Both the position numbers and the translations under genes were made by a program. DNA of 62,805 bases from [Clostridium] citroniae WAL-17108 (lineage in GTDB: Bacteria; Bacillota; Clostridia; Lachnospirales; Lachnospiraceae), in assembly GCF_000233455.1 (NCBI RefSeq), contig NZ_JH376427.1:247690-310494 (forward strand). The letters are read 5' to 3'. Under the pieces are notes generated by a model. It saw only the letters and a program-made list of their open reading frames with translations, was not told the origin of the DNA and made no database searches. Below, piece by piece: positions 1-8,097 of the stretch (the stretch's first letter is position 1; each line of letters starts with the position of its first letter).

Positions 1-2
1 AG

Positions 3-266
3 TCTCCTTACTACAAAAAGAAATATGAATCTCTTACAAAACGCCGTGGCAAGAAAAGAGCCATTGTTGCTATCGCGCGCATGATTCTTACTGCTATCTT
101 CCAGATGCTATCTACTGGAGAAGTATGGAATCCGAGCGACTTATACAAAATCGATATGCCAGAAACCCTTGTAGAAAAACAAAAAGCTAAGGCTATCAAA
201 CAAGCTATGAAATTACTTGTACGTGAAGGTTTATATCCTCCACCACAAAAAACAGCAGCTTCCTAA
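3..266 (+). CDS. IS110-family transposase, C-terminal fragment
   Basis: The open frame enters from the window edge at base 3 and ends at TAA 264-266, giving about 87 residues. The lysine/arginine-rich stretch SPYYKKKYESLTKRRGKKRA followed by a helix-rich tail matches the C-terminal IS116/IS110/IS902 domain (Transposase_20), where the catalytic serine lies upstream and outside the window. IS110 elements encode a guide (bridge) RNA at one end; that end is not visible here. No terminal inverted repeat is expected for this family, so the right boundary cannot be fixed. A repetitive element at the left edge is consistent with an assembly break. Confidence 0.85.
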   Translation, partial: SPYYKKKYESLTKRRGKKRAIVAIARMILTAIFQMLSTGEVWNPSDLYKIDMPETLVEKQKAKAIKQAMKLLVREGLYPPPQKTAAS

Positions 267-606
267 TTATCATTTAATAATCTACTTTTTCGAAAGTTGT
301 CATTTATGACAGCTTGATTAAGTGCGCCATTTATTGGCTGACCTCTACTTTCTTTCACACTAATCTCCATACCCGTTCCCCTTTCCCAGAATATCTCCTT
401 TTCATGTCTTTATTATAGGAAATAGTCCCGGGTAATCCTAGATGTTATACGTCATTATAAGAGTGACATATGTCATTCCTGTCCTGTATGCGCCGGGGCA
501 TTTCACAAGTCCAAAACAGCCATTAGTGATCTCCTGCCCATACATAAGCATCTGATCGCCAATGGCTGTCATACATGTTCATTCAATTTATATTCCCGGA
601 TACGCT
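267..606. other. Non-coding stretch after the IS110 tail
   Basis: No convincing gene lies in these 340 bases. Two features are visible: a hairpin with a ten-base-pair stem (one G-T pair) at 294-315, just after the transposase stop and without a T-tract, and a perfect 12-base palindrome TGACATATGTCA at 474-485. The right end of the IS110 element and the junction to host sequence must fall somewhere here, but no boundary can be called. Confidence 0.5.
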
Positions 607-951
607 CTATCTCACAGGCTCATAATCCATCTGTGATTCCTGGTCCGTTGCCTCCAGCTTAAAAATAACCGGGCGCAGCCCATCATTACAGCTGCAGATC
701 GCAACCCCCGGCTTCCTGATCCAGTCCCCGTAATAGAACAATTCCCTGCCAGAACCATGGGAAAGGGCAAACACATACTGGTATATGGCTTTCCACGCCT
801 CATCACAGAAGCCCTCCGGTTTTGCATAATCCCCATAGAAGACCTGGCCTTCCTTCATCATGGGACAGGCAGACAGGCCCTCAACCCCATATTCATCTGC
901 CAGTTCCTGGTCAAATGTAGTCTTCAGCACAGTTATCTTTACCTTCTTCAT
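607..951 (-). CDS. TIGR04076 family protein
   Basis: A 114-residue protein of unknown function. The block GVEGLSACPMMKEGQVFYGD, the segment FCDEAWKAIYQYVFALSHG and the cysteine pair in GVAICSCNDGLRPVIFKLEA are typical of the TIGR04076 family found widely in Clostridia. The conserved cysteines (about residues 29, 86 and 88) suggest metal or redox chemistry, but no activity is established. It is the last gene of a minus-strand set with the PHP and MFS genes. The 42-nt gap to the PHP gene makes co-transcription likely. Confidence 0.85.
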   Translation of the reverse strand: MKKVKITVLKTTFDQELADEYGVEGLSACPMMKEGQVFYGDYAKPEGFCDEAWKAIYQYVFALSHGSGRELFYYGDWIRKPGVAICSCNDGLRPVIFKLEATDQESQMDYEPVR

Positions 952-993
952 GTTATCTTACCTCCGCCTTTATATCATATTTCATTTATGATA

Positions 994-1893
994 CTAACAC
1001 AGTCCGCCCAGCTGCCCAAGCACTTCCTCATAGGGTATCACACATCCATGCTGCCCCACATAAATCGATGGCTTTGTCTTTCCATGGTAATCGCTTCCAC
1101 AGGTATAAAATAAGTTGTGGTTCCTGGCCTGGTTGTAAAAGTCCAGGGCCTGTTCCCGGGAATGGTAGCTGCTGAATGCCTCGATCCCGTCCAGCCCTGT
1201 TTCGATCAGGGGCCTTAACAGTTCCTCATGTCCCTTTAAATTCACACCGGGATGGGCAAGTACCGCATACCCGCCATTCCCGTGGATCGTCTCCACAATC
1301 TGCCCTAGTCCGGGGTATCTCATCTCCACATAACACGGTTTTCCCTGGGAGTAATAATCCCAGTAAAAGTTCACATACGGATTATCCCCCCGTTCACCGC
1401 CCTGACGATAAGGCATGAGCATGGGGTGCTCCTTGTACTCCGTCTTATCCAGAAGAATCTCGGCAAACATTTCCCCGGTCCATCTGTCTTTCCAATAATT
1501 GTTCCCGGCCAAAGCAGCCATCTCCTCACCGGTCACCTCAAATCCCAGCGCCCTGGTTGCATGAAGCATCTTTACGGAAGCCGCCGCCCCCTGACGGGAA
1601 ATGTTGTCCTCTATTCCAGCAAAATCAGGGCTGGTATAATCGATCCCATATCCCAACACATGGAAATTGACTCCCTCATAGGTACAGTCGATCTCCACTG
1701 CCGGGATATATGTGATCCCCGCATCTCCTGCAGCTTCTTTTCCCTGTTCATTTGCACGGACACTGTTGTGGTCCGCAATGGCCATAACCTTTATACCGCT
1801 CTCAAGGCATTTCCCCACCAGTTCCCGGGGAGAACACTCCCCGTCATCACTGTAAAAGCTGTGCATGTGTAAGTCTATCCGGTTTGTCTGCAT
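994..1893 (-). CDS. PHP domain metal-dependent phosphoesterase
   Basis: A 299-residue member of the PHP superfamily, probably a phosphatase or nucleotide-phosphate hydrolase. The metal-binding motifs appear in order: DLHMHSFYSDDG near the N-terminus, then IADHNS (about residue 40), AVEIDCTY, LAHPG (about 214) and GSDYHG (about 267). It resembles the RNase AM / YciV-type group, but the middle region (residues 110-170) differs, so the substrate is open. Its start lies 47 nt inside the 3' end of the MFS gene, which indicates translational coupling and a shared transcript. Confidence 0.85.
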   Translation of the reverse strand: MQTNRIDLHMHSFYSDDGECSPRELVGKCLESGIKVMAIADHNSVRANEQGKEAAGDAGITYIPAVEIDCTYEGVNFHVLGYGIDYTSPDFAGIEDNISRQGAAASVKMLHATRALGFEVTGEEMAALAGNNYWKDRWTGEMFAEILLDKTEYKEHPMLMPYRQGGERGDNPYVNFYWDYYSQGKPCYVEMRYPGLGQIVETIHGNGGYAVLAHPGVNLKGHEELLRPLIETGLDGIEAFSSYHSREQALDFYNQARNHNLFYTCGSDYHGKTKPSIYVGQHGCVIPYEEVLGQLGGLC

Positions 1894-3043
1894 GAATCTT
1901 TCCCGCCCTTTCCGTCATTATGATCATCAAACATACAAATACCATTAAATAAAAAGGATATATCCTTACGCTGATCAGTTCAGCGCCCAGACCAAACAGA
2001 GGCGGCATAAAGGTGGAGCCCATATATGCGCAGGCCATCTGAAGCCCCATGATGGATTGGGAGTTCTCCGCCCCAAAGTGGTCCGGCGTCTGATGCAGCA
2101 TGCTGGGATAGATGGGCGCACATCCCAGCCCTGTAAGGACCAGTCCTGCCAAAGCCGCTCCATGACCAAAAGGAAATGCCAGAAGCACTACCCCTGAGAA
2201 CACGGTCAGCTGACCGATCCGCACCATGGTTTTGTCTCCCAGCCTGTCAGTAACAAAACCACTGGCCAGACGGCCGGCCGTGATGCCAAGGTAAAACAGC
2301 GAGGTCCATTTAGCTGCCGTATCAGCGGGAATCCCCTTAAAGAACACCATATAGCTGCTGGCCCAGAGACCCGTAGTGGCCTCCAGGGCACAATAGCAGA
2401 AAAATGCGGTCAATACCCCTCTGGCTCCGGGAAGCCTCAGGGCATCCCTTAGGTTCATGCCTTTATGTTCTTCGCTCATCCCTCTGCCTGTGTCTGTTTT
2501 CACTTTCCACAAAGGGAGGGATATAAGCAGACAGATCACCAGAACAATCTGGATCACCCCCACTGCCATGTAACCGTGGTTCCATTTTAATCCATTTATC
2601 AGGCAAAGCCCCATGATATAGGGACCCGCTGTTGCACCAATCCCCCAGAAGCAATGGAGCCAGCTCATGTGACGCGATTCATAGTGGAGGGCCACAAAAT
2701 TGTTAAGGGCGGCATCCACGCTTCCAGCTCCCAATCCATAGGGAATCCCCCAAAGACACAACTGAAGAAAGGTGTGGGAACCGGAAAACCCCATGAGCGC
2801 AGCCGCAGTCATGGCAACACTGATGGCCGTCACTGCCCCTGTCCCCAGCTTTCTGATCAGACTGTCACTGAAAAGGCTGGACACAATGGTGCCGCCGGCA
2901 ATGATCATGCTGATGATCCCGGCATAGGACACACCTGCATGCAGTTCCCTGTACATGGAGGGCCATGCCGACCCAAGAAGGGCATCCGGAAGCCCCAGAC
3001 TGATAAAAGCAATATAAATAATAACCAACAATAATTGGAACAT
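1847..3043 (-). CDS. MFS transporter
   Basis: A 398-residue integral membrane protein of the major facilitator superfamily with about twelve hydrophobic segments. The N-terminal motif SLGLPDALLGSAWPSM and the glycine-rich PYGLGAGSVDAALN segment resemble FucP-like or sugar-type MFS carriers; the substrate cannot be read. Frames open further upstream (to 3106), but ATG 3043 follows AGGAGG by five bases, and a good promoter at 3078-3106 would make the longer forms nearly leaderless or untranscribed. It heads the operon with PHP and TIGR04076 and is divergent from an AraC regulator, its likely controller. Confidence 0.85.
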   Translation of the reverse strand: MFQLLLVIIYIAFISLGLPDALLGSAWPSMYRELHAGVSYAGIISMIIAGGTIVSSLFSDSLIRKLGTGAVTAISVAMTAAALMGFSGSHTFLQLCLWGIPYGLGAGSVDAALNNFVALHYESRHMSWLHCFWGIGATAGPYIMGLCLINGLKWNHGYMAVGVIQIVLVICLLISLPLWKVKTDTGRGMSEEHKGMNLRDALRLPGARGVLTAFFCYCALEATTGLWASSYMVFFKGIPADTAAKWTSLFYLGITAGRLASGFVTDRLGDKTMVRIGQLTVFSGVVLLAFPFGHGAALAGLVLTGLGCAPIYPSMLHQTPDHFGAENSQSIMGLQMACAYMGSTFMPPLFGLGAELISVRIYPFYLMVFVCLMIIMTERAGKIHADKPDRLTHAQLLQ

Positions 3044-3077
3044 TTCATCCTCCTGCATTTTTCTCTTATCCATCAAA

Positions 3078-3106
3078 AGAATACCGTCTTTCTTCACTTG
3101 ATTCAA
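3078..3106 (-). promoter_or_regulatory. Promoter of the MFS-PHP-TIGR04076 operon
   Basis: On the minus strand TTGAAT (3101-3106) and TATTCT (3078-3083) are 17 bases apart, about 35 bases before ATG 3043. Its -35 box overlaps that of the opposite promoter in the palindrome TTGATTCAA (3098-3106). Confidence 0.6.
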
Positions 3107-3126
3107 CTGAAAAATCGACCTATAAT
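3098..3126 (+). promoter_or_regulatory. Promoter of the AraC-family gene at 3170
   Basis: TTGATT (3098-3103) and TATAAT (3121-3126) are separated by 17 bases. The predicted start of transcription, near 3133, leaves a leader of about 37 nt. The -35 box is shared base for base with the divergent MFS promoter. Confidence 0.65.
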
Positions 3127-3169
3127 ATAAGAAAAGCGACTAATCATCGCAGATCAGGGAGGAGATTAT

Positions 3170-4087
3170 ATGGGACTGCAAAAATGCATTCTGAATTTGA
3201 ACCGCGCCAACAGGGAACTTCAGCCTCATGGAACGCCTGAATTTCCCATTGCCGGCTATGCTGCGGACTATACCCACAAAGAAGAGGACGTGATTCCCTG
3301 GCACTGGCATGCGGAGATGGAGATCCTATATGTAGGATCCGGGGGACTGAAATTGCAGATCCCCGGAAAAACCTTTCACCTAAAGCAGGGGGAAGGCTTT
3401 GTGATCAATTCCAACATCCTGCATTTTGCAGCAGCAGAGCCTGCCTGCAGCCTGCACTCCCTTGTGTTTCACCCTCTTTTGGTGGCAGGGAGCGAGGACT
3501 CTGTTTTTGGAACCAGGTATATTGCCCCTCTGATCCAGTGCTGTTCCTTTGACGGCTGCCCCTTTGACCGCATACCCGGAAATGAGATCAGCCCCAAGGA
3601 AGAGTTTATAGCCGCATTTCAGGCATTATCCGCGGAAACACCGGGATATGAGTTTGTGGTCAGGGAGAAATTGTCCCATCTGATCTTCCACCTGTACAGG
3701 GCCTATGAAAAGGAAATTGACTCCGGGGATTCGGAACTGGACTCAGACAGTCTGCGCATGCAGAAAATGCTGGATTATATAGAAAACCATTTTCACGAAA
3801 ACCTGGACCTGTCCCAGATAGCCAGAGCCGCGGACATTGGGGAGCGCGAATGCCTGCGGTGCTTTAAACGGGTAATCCAGAATTCACCCATGCAGTATCT
3901 GTTAAAGTACAGGGTGACCCAGGGTGCGGCCATGCTTTTGCGCAGTCCGGCCAGCAGCGTTTCAGAGATCGCAGGACAGTGCGGGTTTAACAGTTCCAGC
4001 AATTTTTCACAGATGTTTGGGCGCTTCTTTCAATGTACTCCAAGGGAATACCGGAAACGAAATAAAAAAGCCGAGGACGATGGCTGA
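3170..4087 (+). CDS. AraC family transcriptional regulator
   Basis: A 305-residue regulator with an N-terminal cupin-like sensor domain (HWHAEMEILYVGSGGLKLQI, about residues 45-65, then the HLKQGEGFVINSNILHF barrel strand) and a C-terminal double helix-turn-helix (about 200-300). The latter carries LSQIARAADIGERECLRCFK and ISEIAGQCGFNSSSNFSQMF-type helices. The ATG at 3170 follows GGGAGGAG. It is transcribed away from the MFS-PHP operon from overlapping promoters, so it probably senses a small molecule handled by that operon. A strong terminator follows. Confidence 0.9.
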   Translation: MGLQKCILNLNRANRELQPHGTPEFPIAGYAADYTHKEEDVIPWHWHAEMEILYVGSGGLKLQIPGKTFHLKQGEGFVINSNILHFAAAEPACSLHSLVFHPLLVAGSEDSVFGTRYIAPLIQCCSFDGCPFDRIPGNEISPKEEFIAAFQALSAETPGYEFVVREKLSHLIFHLYRAYEKEIDSGDSELDSDSLRMQKMLDYIENHFHENLDLSQIARAADIGERECLRCFKRVIQNSPMQYLLKYRVTQGAAMLLRSPASSVSEIAGQCGFNSSSNFSQMFGRFFQCTPREYRKRNKKAEDDG

Positions 4088-4095
4088 AGACAAAA

Positions 4096-4127
4096 GAAAA
4101 CCCCAGCGTTGCTGCTCTGGGGTTTTC
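4096..4127. terminator. Bidirectional terminator between araC-type gene and ppdK
   Basis: Perfect 11-bp stem GAAAACCCCAG (4096-4106) / CTGGGGTTTTC (4117-4127) with a 10-nt loop. T-rich tails lie on both strands, and the converging genes end on either side. Confidence 0.85.
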
Positions 4128-4226
4128 GATTTGTGCCCGCATGGACATATGATTTCTTTTGCCGATTTTATTATATCAGGCACTTCTTAATAATCAAATA
4201 TATTTTTCAACCGGACAAACGGCCGC

Positions 4227-6857
4227 TTATTTGTTGTTCAGAGCCGCCTGAGCTGCTGCCAGACGAGCAATGGGAACGCGGAATGGTGAGCAGGAGACAT
4301 AGTTCAGGCCGATCTTGTGGCAGAACTCTACGGATGAAGGATCTCCGCCGTGCTCGCCGCAGATGCCGCACTTAAGGTCTGCTCTTGTGGAGCGTCCCTT
4401 CTCAACTGCCATCTTAACCAGCTGTCCAACGCCGTCCTGATCCAGTCTTGCAAATGGATCCGACTCGTAGATCTTAGCCTTGTAGTAGGAATCCAGGAAC
4501 TTGCCTGCATCATCACGTGAGAAGCCAAATGTCATCTGTGTCAGGTCGTTGGTTCCAAATGAGAAGAACTCTGCCTCCTCGGCAATCTTATCAGCGGTCA
4601 GTGCTGCTCTTGGAATCTCGATCATGGTGCCGATGTGATACTGGATGTCGGAATTCTTTTCCTTCTTAACCAGTTCAGCTGTCTCGATCACGATATCCTT
4701 AACAAACTTAAGTTCTTTCTTCTCGCCAACCAATGGGATCATAATCTCAGGAACAATGTCATAACCGCACTCTTCCTTAACCTCGATCGCTGCTTCCATG
4801 ATTGCTCTTGTCTGCATTCTTGCGATCTCAGGGTAGGTAACAGCCAGACGGCAGCCACGATGACCCATCATTGGGTTGAACTCATGAAGATCAGCGCACT
4901 TATCCTTAACAGCTTCCACTGTCATTCCCATATCCTCTGCCAGAGCCTTGATGTCCTCCGGATCGGTAGGAACAAACTCATGCAGCGGCGGATCCAGGTA
5001 ACGTACAGTCATTGGTCTGCCTTCCAGAGCCTTGAACATTGCCTTGAAATCACCCTTCTGGAATGGGATCAGTTCATTCAATGCTTCTTCTCTCTGCTCA
5101 ACTGTCTCGGACAGGATCATCTTACGGATCTTCGGAATCCTCTCCGCGTCAAAGAACATATGCTCGGTACGGCAAAGGCCGATGCCCTCAGCGCCCAGCT
5201 TAACAGCGTTCAGTGTATCTGCAGGAGTATCTGCATTGGTGCGGACACGCAGTGTTCTGAACTTGTCGGCCCACTCCATGATCCTCTCAAAGTTGCCGCT
5301 TACAGTTGCTTCCTGTGTAGCGATATCGCCTTTGTAGATCTTTCCTGTGGAACCATCCAGGGAAATGTAATCTCCCTCATGGAATGTATATCCGCCAAGT
5401 TCAAATACCTTAGCCTCTTCATCAATCTTGATCTCGCCGCAGCCGGATACACAGCAGGTTCCCATGCCACGTGCAACTACTGCTGCATGGCTTGTCATAC
5501 CGCCGCGTACAGTCAGGATACCCTGTGCAGCATGCATACCCTCGATATCCTCAGGGGATGTCTCCAGACGAACCAGGATAACCCTCTCGCCTCTGCCGCC
5601 CTTGCCGGCATCCTTAGCTTCATCAGCTGTAAAGTATACCTTACCAGCTGCAGCACCAGGAGATGCAGGAAGAGCGCTTCCGATCACTTCGCCGGCCTTC
5701 AGGGCTTCCGGAACAAAAGTAGGATGCAGCAACTGATCCAGGGACTTGGCCTCGATCCTGCACACTGCTTCTTCAGGAGTGATCATTCCCTCATCTACTA
5801 AATCGCAGGCAATCTGGATCGCTGCCGGAGCAGTCCTCTTGCCGTTACGTGTCTGTAAGAAATACAGTTTGCCTTCCTCAATGGTGAACTCCATATCCTG
5901 CATGTCGCGGAAATGATTCTCCAGCTTCATGGCCAGGTTCATGAATTCCTCATAGCACTCCGGAAGGTCTTCTGCCAGTTTGGAGATTGGCTGTGGTGTA
6001 CGAACGCCTGCAACCACGTCCTCGCCCTGTGCATTGATCAGGTACTCTCCGTAGATTCCCTTCTCACCGGTGGATGGGTTACGTGTAAACGCAACACCTG
6101 TACCGGAGGTCTCGCCCTTATTACCAAATACCATGGTCTGAACGTTAACTGCAGTACCCCAATCGCCGGGGATATCGTTCATACGGCGGTATACAATGGC
6201 ACGTGGGTTGTCCCAGGAACGGAATACGGCCTTAACAGCGCCCATCAGCTGCTCTTTTGGATCCTGTGGGAACTCTTCACCGTTCATGGCTTCCTTGTAA
6301 ACAGCCTTGAACTTGTCAGCCAGTTCCTTCAGGTCATCTGCTGTCAGCTCTGTGTCAAAATGTACGCCCTTGGCTTCCTTCATCGCATCAATGATCTTCT
6401 CAAAGTGGGACTTTGGAACTTCCATAACAACATCGGAATACATCTGGATAAATCTGCGGTAGGAATCATACGCAAATCTTGGGTTGCCGGTCTTCTTTGC
6501 AAATCCCTCAACAGCAACGTCATTTAACCCCAGGTTCAGGATGGTATCCATCATACCTGGCATGGAAGCACGGGCACCGGAACGAACAGACACCAGCAAC
6601 GGATCCTCTGTATCGCCAAACTTCTTGTTGTTGATGCTTTCCATCCATGTGATGGCCTCAAAGATCTGATTCTGGATCTCATCGGAAATCTGCTTGCCGC
6701 AGTTATAGTACTCGGTACAAGCCTCTGTTGTAACTGTAAATCCCTGTGGAATGGGCATTCCCAGGTTTGTCATCTCTGCTAAGTTGCAGCCCTTGCCGCC
6801 AAGAAGGTTTCTCATTGCTGCGCTGCCTTCATGGAACTTATAAACCCATTTTGCCAT
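4227..6857 (-). CDS. ppdK: Pyruvate, phosphate dikinase
   Basis: An 876-residue cytoplasmic enzyme that interconverts pyruvate + ATP + phosphate with PEP + AMP + pyrophosphate. The length equals the family norm. The N-terminal ATP-grasp domain starts KWVYKFHEG...LLGGKGCNLAEM. The swivelling phosphohistidine is in GGMTSHAAVVARGMGTCC (about residue 455). The C-terminal TIM barrel has GTNDLTQMTFGFSRDD and the proton-donor cysteine in CGICGEHGG (about 832). In anaerobic Clostridia it serves pyrophosphate-dependent glycolysis or gluconeogenesis. It stands alone with its own promoter and terminator. Confidence 0.98.
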   Translation of the reverse strand: MAKWVYKFHEGSAAMRNLLGGKGCNLAEMTNLGMPIPQGFTVTTEACTEYYNCGKQISDEIQNQIFEAITWMESINNKKFGDTEDPLLVSVRSGARASMPGMMDTILNLGLNDVAVEGFAKKTGNPRFAYDSYRRFIQMYSDVVMEVPKSHFEKIIDAMKEAKGVHFDTELTADDLKELADKFKAVYKEAMNGEEFPQDPKEQLMGAVKAVFRSWDNPRAIVYRRMNDIPGDWGTAVNVQTMVFGNKGETSGTGVAFTRNPSTGEKGIYGEYLINAQGEDVVAGVRTPQPISKLAEDLPECYEEFMNLAMKLENHFRDMQDMEFTIEEGKLYFLQTRNGKRTAPAAIQIACDLVDEGMITPEEAVCRIEAKSLDQLLHPTFVPEALKAGEVIGSALPASPGAAAGKVYFTADEAKDAGKGGRGERVILVRLETSPEDIEGMHAAQGILTVRGGMTSHAAVVARGMGTCCVSGCGEIKIDEEAKVFELGGYTFHEGDYISLDGSTGKIYKGDIATQEATVSGNFERIMEWADKFRTLRVRTNADTPADTLNAVKLGAEGIGLCRTEHMFFDAERIPKIRKMILSETVEQREEALNELIPFQKGDFKAMFKALEGRPMTVRYLDPPLHEFVPTDPEDIKALAEDMGMTVEAVKDKCADLHEFNPMMGHRGCRLAVTYPEIARMQTRAIMEAAIEVKEECGYDIVPEIMIPLVGEKKELKFVKDIVIETAELVKKEKNSDIQYHIGTMIEIPRAALTADKIAEEAEFFSFGTNDLTQMTFGFSRDDAGKFLDSYYKAKIYESDPFARLDQDGVGQLVKMAVEKGRSTRADLKCGICGEHGGDPSSVEFCHKIGLNYVSCSPFRVPIARLAAAQAALNNK

Positions 6858-6965
6858 AAGTTAATTCCTCCTCATGTTCTTGTAGACTGGCTTTCTACTC
6901 TCTAAAAAATATGTCTTTCTTTCTGGACAGAACAAATGCTTCTACCATGTCCGTCCACCTCGTCC

Positions 6966-6993
6966 ATTATATCACAAACATTTCTTGAGTAAA
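6966..6993 (-). promoter_or_regulatory. ppdK promoter (extended -10)
   Basis: On the minus strand TGATATAAT (extended -10, hexamer at 6966-6971) is preceded after 16 bases by TTTACT (6988-6993). It predicts a leader of about 100 nt before the ppdK ATG at 6857. No riboswitch-like fold was recognised in that leader. Confidence 0.55.
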
Positions 6994-7100
6994 GAGGTTT
7001 TCCATGAAAATTTGTTAAATTTAGAGTAAAATGGCACTGTAAGTACTTTCATTTTCTGTCATTTTCACATATCCGTTATCAATTCGCATATACGAATATA

Positions 7101-7150
7101 TAGGCCTTGATGTACGCTAATTTGTGCATCAGGCCCTATTCTTCTTTCTT
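7101..7150 (+). terminator. Hairpin with T-rich tail, no plus-strand gene upstream
   Basis: An imperfect stem pairs 7101-7115 with 7124-7138 (two single-base bulges, one G-T pair). On the plus strand a T/C-rich tail follows it (7139-7155). It has the form of an intrinsic terminator, but no coding region precedes it on the plus strand in the 6858-7407 gap. Confidence 0.35.
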
Positions 7151-7304
7151 TTTATATCCCCCTGTCCTTACCGCTTCCATGTAAGCACTTACAATGTTTC
7201 CCCCTCCCAATGGACAAATGTACCAGTTGGCGGAATATATGGAACCCTATGGATATTTGGGATGGAACATAGGATTCCGGGCGGACGGTCTGGGCGGCGT
7301 ATGC

Positions 7305-7337
7305 AAAAAATCCCGTATACTGGCATACACGGGATTT
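7305..7337 (-). terminator. Terminator of the two-component operon
   Basis: Read on the minus strand, a 12-bp stem beginning AAATCCCGTG (one G-T pair) with a short loop is followed by six T residues (plus-strand A-run 7305-7310). It lies 70 bases past the response-regulator stop. Confidence 0.85.
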
Positions 7338-7407
7338 CGCTTTGTGACCACATGGTCTTAACTACTTTCTTTGCTACGTTTATTTTACATCAAATACCGC
7401 ACAATGT

Positions 7408-8097
7408 TTACACCTTAAACCGGTATCCAACCCCCCAAATGGTTTCAATATACTGGGGTTTGGCTGTATTAAACTCAATCTTTTCTCTTATTTTCTTAAT
7501 ATGCACCGTTACAGTAGCAATGTCTCCGATGGATTCCATGTCCCAAATCTTGCTGAACAATTCTTCCTTAGTAAACACATGGTTGGGGTTCTGGGCCAGG
7601 AACGTAAGCAGATCAAATTCCTTGGTGGTAAATGTCTTTTCCTCGCCGTTGATCCATACCCTGCGCGCTGTCTTGTCAATCTTCAGACCGCGGATTTCCA
7701 CCATCTCGTTGGACGGCTGTCCGCTGCCGATCAGCCTTTCATACCGTGCCATATGGGCCTTGACCCTGGCTACCATCTCACTGGGGCTGAAGGGCTTTGT
7801 AATATAATCATCAGCGCCCAGGCCCAGGCCGCGTATCTTGTCAATATCCTCTTTTTTGGCTGAGACCATGATAATTGGCGTGTTCTTTACCTCCCGCACC
7901 CGTTTGCAGATTTCAAATCCGTCCGTGCCGGGAAGCATCAGGTCCAGAATCAGCAGATCATAGTCTTCCTTAAGGGCTTTGTCAAGTCCCTCGGTCCCGT
8001 CATTCTCAATTTCGACCTCAAACCCGGAAAGCTCAAGATAATCCTTTTCCAGCTCCGCTATGCTCTCCTCATCTTCCACGATCAGTATCTTGCTCAT
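7408..8097 (-). CDS. OmpR/PhoB-family response regulator
   Basis: A 229-residue cytoplasmic regulator. The receiver domain has the acidic pocket EDEE (residues 8-11), the phosphorylatable Asp52 in LILDLMLPGTDGFE, and the SAKK switch threonine/serine-lysine region. The C-terminal winged helix (about 125-229) ends in WGVGYRFKV. The start lies 29 nt inside the 3' end of the kinase gene, with AGGAGG nine bases before the ATG, so the pair is translationally coupled. The cognate kinase is the gene upstream at 8069-9607. No regulon can be inferred from neighbours. Confidence 0.95.
   Translation of the reverse strand: MSKILIVEDEESIAELEKDYLELSGFEVEIENDGTEGLDKALKEDYDLLILDLMLPGTDGFEICKRVREVKNTPIIMVSAKKEDIDKIRGLGLGADDYITKPFSPSEMVARVKAHMARYERLIGSGQPSNEMVEIRGLKIDKTARRVWINGEEKTFTTKEFDLLTFLAQNPNHVFTKEELFSKIWDMESIGDIATVTVHIKKIREKIEFNTAKPQYIETIWGVGYRFKV

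Noticed and set aside
267..606. An IS110 bridge RNA
   Set aside because: The guide RNA of IS110 elements is encoded upstream of the transposase, which is outside the window; the 3' side shows only a simple hairpin.
4635..5801. A 388-codon open frame on the plus strand
   Set aside because: It lies wholly antisense to ppdK, has no ribosome site, and its composition (many Cys, His, Leu) is that expected of a shadow of a conserved gene.
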